A stretch of 64,000 bases of DNA from Castor canadensis (taxonomy: Eukaryota; Chordata; Mammalia; Rodentia; Castoridae): the NCBI RefSeq assembly GCF_047511655.1, contig NC_133390.1:134097583-134161582 (forward strand), in the 5' to 3' direction. A program made the position numbers and the translations under genes. Below the pieces are notes generated by a model. That model saw only the letters and a program-made list of their open reading frames with translations, did no database searches and had not been told where the DNA came from. Position 1 is the stretch's first letter. Each line of letters starts with the position of its first letter. This document shows, one piece after another, positions 60,882 through 64,000 of the stretch.

Positions 60882-61890
60882 GAATGTCAAGGAGGCTATA
60901 CTACACTGGTGACTTAGAGATGGAAGAAGGGTGCCCTTATGCTGGAACTTTGGCTAGAAAGAGCAAGTATCTGCCAGAACCGGAATGATAGGACCATTTA
61001 GAAAATGGCAGCCACCTTCTTCCCCAGCTTTCACAACATTTTTGACTTCTTAAACAGGGTTTGGGTGAGGGGGCCGGAACACTAAATGGGTAGTTGGTAG
61101 GAGGAAGCTTCTCAATGCGTCAAAGGTGTGCTTAGGAAGGAGAATCTCATGGAAACTGGTGGAAGTCAGTAGTGCAGTGGATCTATCCTGTGTCGCGAGG
61201 GCCCTGGTGCCCTCTCCCCAAGTTTATGCCCATCAGGAGCTCCTCCACATCTCGATATGAGCAACTGAATCTTACTCACTTTTACTTAAAATGTGGAAGA
61301 ACAGATCAGATCAAAACACGACCTTCAACTTCTCTTCCAATCGTATTGCTCTGAGAAAATCCCTCCTTTGTAGGCATCCCAGAAATGCCTTGAACTGAAG
61401 GCCCAAGGTAAAGTTACTGAAGTAAATTGTTGAAATAAATCAAGTACTTTATCTCTACCTCTCTCCCCAGTCCTCTATCTCTCTGCTCTAACCTCCTCCC
61501 AAACTGGCCACAATCCAACTTGAGTCCTCCTGTAGTACCAAGGATCTGCCAAAGGCAGAGATACTGTGCTGTTTCCCAGGGAGTGATCGCCCAAGAAACA
61601 CTGCACAACTGAGGCCATGAAGTCTGCTTTCTTGCTCTTGGATTAACATCTGGGAAAGAAAAGAGTCCCATCACTCATTCTCTCAGGGATTCATCATTTA
61701 CTGGCCACTTCCTCAAGCAGAAGCATGAGCTGTAAGGAAGGCCCCAGTTCAGGACAGTGCCTAGCCCAGCAAGACTCAGTCTGAGTTTAGAATCCCTGGG
61801 CTATAGTCCTAGTTCTGGAATGTTACCTAAGCCCTCTTAGCACTTAGCTTTCTCCATGGAGCAGACAGCATTACATGGTTTGTAATCCCA
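59340..61890. other. Intergenic, no gene seen
   Basis: Short overlapping frames only. A weak MIR-like phrase at 61775-61865 is below my threshold. Confidence 0.4.
60846..60882. repeat. (GA)n/(GACA)n simple repeat
   Basis: A GA run passes into four GACA units, read directly. Confidence 0.9.
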
Positions 61891-61894
61891 TATA

Positions 61895-62375
61895 GTCATG
61901 GGTCACTTAAAAATTGGAACATGTTCTGAGAAATACTTCTTTAGGTGATTTTACCATTGTATAAACACTACCTAGTTCTACTTACACAAGCCTGGGTTCT
62001 ATAGGTCCACTATTCCACATAGCCTCTTGGTACAATCAAGAGATAGATAGACATGAAATGTATGATGCTGCTGATGGTGTAATCAGACAGACTATTTATA
62101 GTAAACTGTTTTAATAAATAGGAGAACACTCTAAAATAATGATACAAGTAAAGTAAGTAAGCCAATAGCATGGTCATTTATTATCATTTCAAGTATCACA
62201 TATAGTACATAACTGTATGTACTATACTTTTATACCATGATCAGCATGGTAGGATTTTTATGCCAGCATCACCACAAATATGTGAATAATGCATTGTACT
62301 ACAAAGTTAGGATGGCTGTGACATCACTGGGTGGAAGGAATTTTTCAGCTCCATTATAATCTTTTGAGTCCACTC
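61895..62375 (-). repeat. Old interspersed repeat B, copy 2
   Basis: This is the reverse complement of the repeat at 49694. The plus strand shows 'gtcatgggtcacttaaaaat', 'ctgagaaatacttctttagg', 'gccagcatcaccacaaatat' and 'gtgacatcactgggtggaag', then 'tttttcagctcca'. It is longer in the middle than copy 1. Confidence 0.65.
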
Positions 62376-62379
62376 TTTT

Positions 62380-64000
62380 ATATGGGGGTCCATCATTAAC
62401 CTGAATATCATCTGGTACATGACTGTAGCCTGATTCATTGATTCTTCTTCTAGCTGGGCCCTTGCTCCAGGGGCTGCTGCATTGGGAAAGATCTTTCAGA
62501 AATTTTCCTCATTTCATCACAAGTTCCCTTTGTCAGAAGGAAGTGTGGGTCCCATCCCCAGAAATTTTGAGCAATCCTCTGACCTACAGCCTGGCTCTGG
62601 GTCCTCTCTTAGGAGTAACTCTCATTGTAACACTTTGCAAGTTTCAGGTCATTCTACACCAGGGTCAAGTTCCTCACCTTTGCAATAGACAATGTGAGGC
62701 TGAGTGAGTAGATACAGAAGGACTCCAGCGAGCTCCAGCAAACACATGGACACACTTTGCATGAACACTGACTTCTGCAGGGCCACCTGATGTCCCTGAG
62801 GTTTCTAGCCAGAAGCAGTAGACAGGGCTCAGAAACAAGGCAAGCCAGTTCCCCACACATATGTACACCTTGAGGTAAGCCTACTATGTAGGAAAGCTCC
62901 TTGGTGGTCTGTCACTGCAGTGTCCTTAAAGAGGGGATCATGAAGGCAGAGATCAAGGACCACGAGGAGAAAACAAAACAGCATTGTTACCCTCTCATGA
63001 TTGCCCTCGTGACACTGGCCCCAGATTCACATTCCTGGTAATGGTGATAAAGGGGTACATGCCGCACATGCTGTCTTGTGCTGAGATGGAACCTGAGGTC
63101 AGGGCTCCCAAAACTTGAGAGCCCCCTATCTTCCCATCGAGAGCACTCTGTTCTTTGGGCAAAAGCTTTGCAGTCTGTTTTGTCCTTGGCCTATTTGGAG
63201 GTTGCAACAGTCAAACTGTGTCAGTTTAGGAACAAAATATACAATAGAACTAATGTTTCAACTCTAGCAGGACAAGATCTACCATGGGCAGTGGGAGGAA
63301 GTAGCAGGGGCTAGGACTCTTCTCCTGCCCGTCTGTCATCTGTCCCCATTGCCCTGGCTGCATTCCATCAGTGACTCACAAATGTACATCTCCAATTATA
63401 TCCATAACCTCAACCAAGAAAAACCACCACTCCCCACATGAAAGAAACTAAAGTTATTCAGCATGTCCACTTCCTCCCCTTCTTGCACCCCAACTATCCT
63501 GTCTGAGATAGGCAGGGGTGGTATGGCCCCCAAGGTGTAGGAGAGCAACTGGGTGTTGAGTTATGTAGTAAAGACATTTCTTTTTTTCTTCCAGATTATG
63601 GAGGCTGCTCTCATCCTTGGATAATGGTCTTCTGTTGTATGTGAAGCCAGAGCAATGACTGAAATCTTTCTGACATTGAATCATTTCAACTCTCTCCTGC
63701 ATCCTTCTTTCTCTTTTAAGGAATCTGGGCCCCATCTCAATAATTCAGGTACTTATTTTAAGTTCAGACTGCTAGCAAACTTAATTCCATCTGCAATCTT
63801 CTCTTTGCTATAGAACATAACATATTCACAGATTCCAGGGGCTGGGATGTGGACATTTTGGGCCATTATTCTACCTCCCATACTCACTGGGAATTCCTGT
63901 AGTTATGGGAGAGGACCCCTGGGGGAGCAATGGCTCCCAGTAGAAGAATGCAGCTACCGTCATTGGAGTCCTACTGTCAGTAAGAAACACCCCAAACTTT
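62380..64000. other. Intergenic, no gene seen
   Basis: No cystatin or other exon was recognised in either strand up to the window end. Confidence 0.4.

Noticed and set aside
1-64000. CRISPR arrays, bacterial operons, phage or plasmid systems
   Set aside because: Repeats, introns and SINEs mark this as mammalian nuclear DNA. No regularly spaced direct repeats or prokaryotic gene organisation occur.

Overview
The window looks like mammalian, almost certainly rodent, genomic DNA. It is gene-poor, intron-rich and full of ordinary mammalian repeats: L1, MIR, Tigger1, MER5A-like, MLT1/MST-type MaLR LTRs, an MLT2 LTR, and rodent SINEs built from an ID-like (tRNA-derived) half joined to a B1-like (7SL-derived) half. 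From memory this composite SINE is typical of beaver and its relatives. The species is an inference and has not been tested.

The genes belong to one family, the type 2 cystatins, in the CRES/testatin (CST8-CST9-CST13) part of the locus. (1) A CST9-like first exon lies at 20453-20692 on the plus strand. It is open with a good splice donor, but I find no exon 2 or 3 before the next gene and an L1 fragment sits just downstream. (2) A complete three-exon CST9L gene lies on the plus strand (exons 28750-28989, 30429-30545 and 31394-31483; 148 aa). (3) A complete three-exon CST13-like gene lies on the minus strand (exons 51324-51097, 39822-39709 and 37710-37627; 141 aa), with an 11.3-kb first intron that swallowed a composite L1. 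Both complete genes have phase-0 introns, GT/AG junctions, a signal peptide, the Pro-Trp loop and the exact 10-14-20 spacing of the four family cysteines. Neither has the QxVxG papain-inhibiting loop. The order and orientation (CST9 and CST9L on plus, CST13 convergent on minus) agree with the human 20p11 order as I remember it, where CST13 is a pseudogene.

Layout: 1-20 kb has no gene I can support. It holds a decayed Tigger1 transposon with two nested insertions (6.06-7.97 kb), MaLR fragments, a two-copy inverted-repeat element (4.97 and 17.61 kb) and a 27-bp perfect hairpin (12.88 kb). The CST9/CST9L tandem duplication, including duplicated upstream blocks, occupies 20.3-31.7 kb. The CST13-like gene occupies 37.6-51.3 kb. 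From 51.5 to 64 kb there is an MLT2 LTR with a MaLR nested in it, L1 and ID fragments and a second copy of another old repeat, with no gene seen.

The cystatins are predicted secreted proteins whose relatives act mainly in the male reproductive tract. No prokaryotic-type system, CRISPR array, rRNA or genuine tRNA gene was seen. All homology calls were made by eye; no alignment or database search was run.
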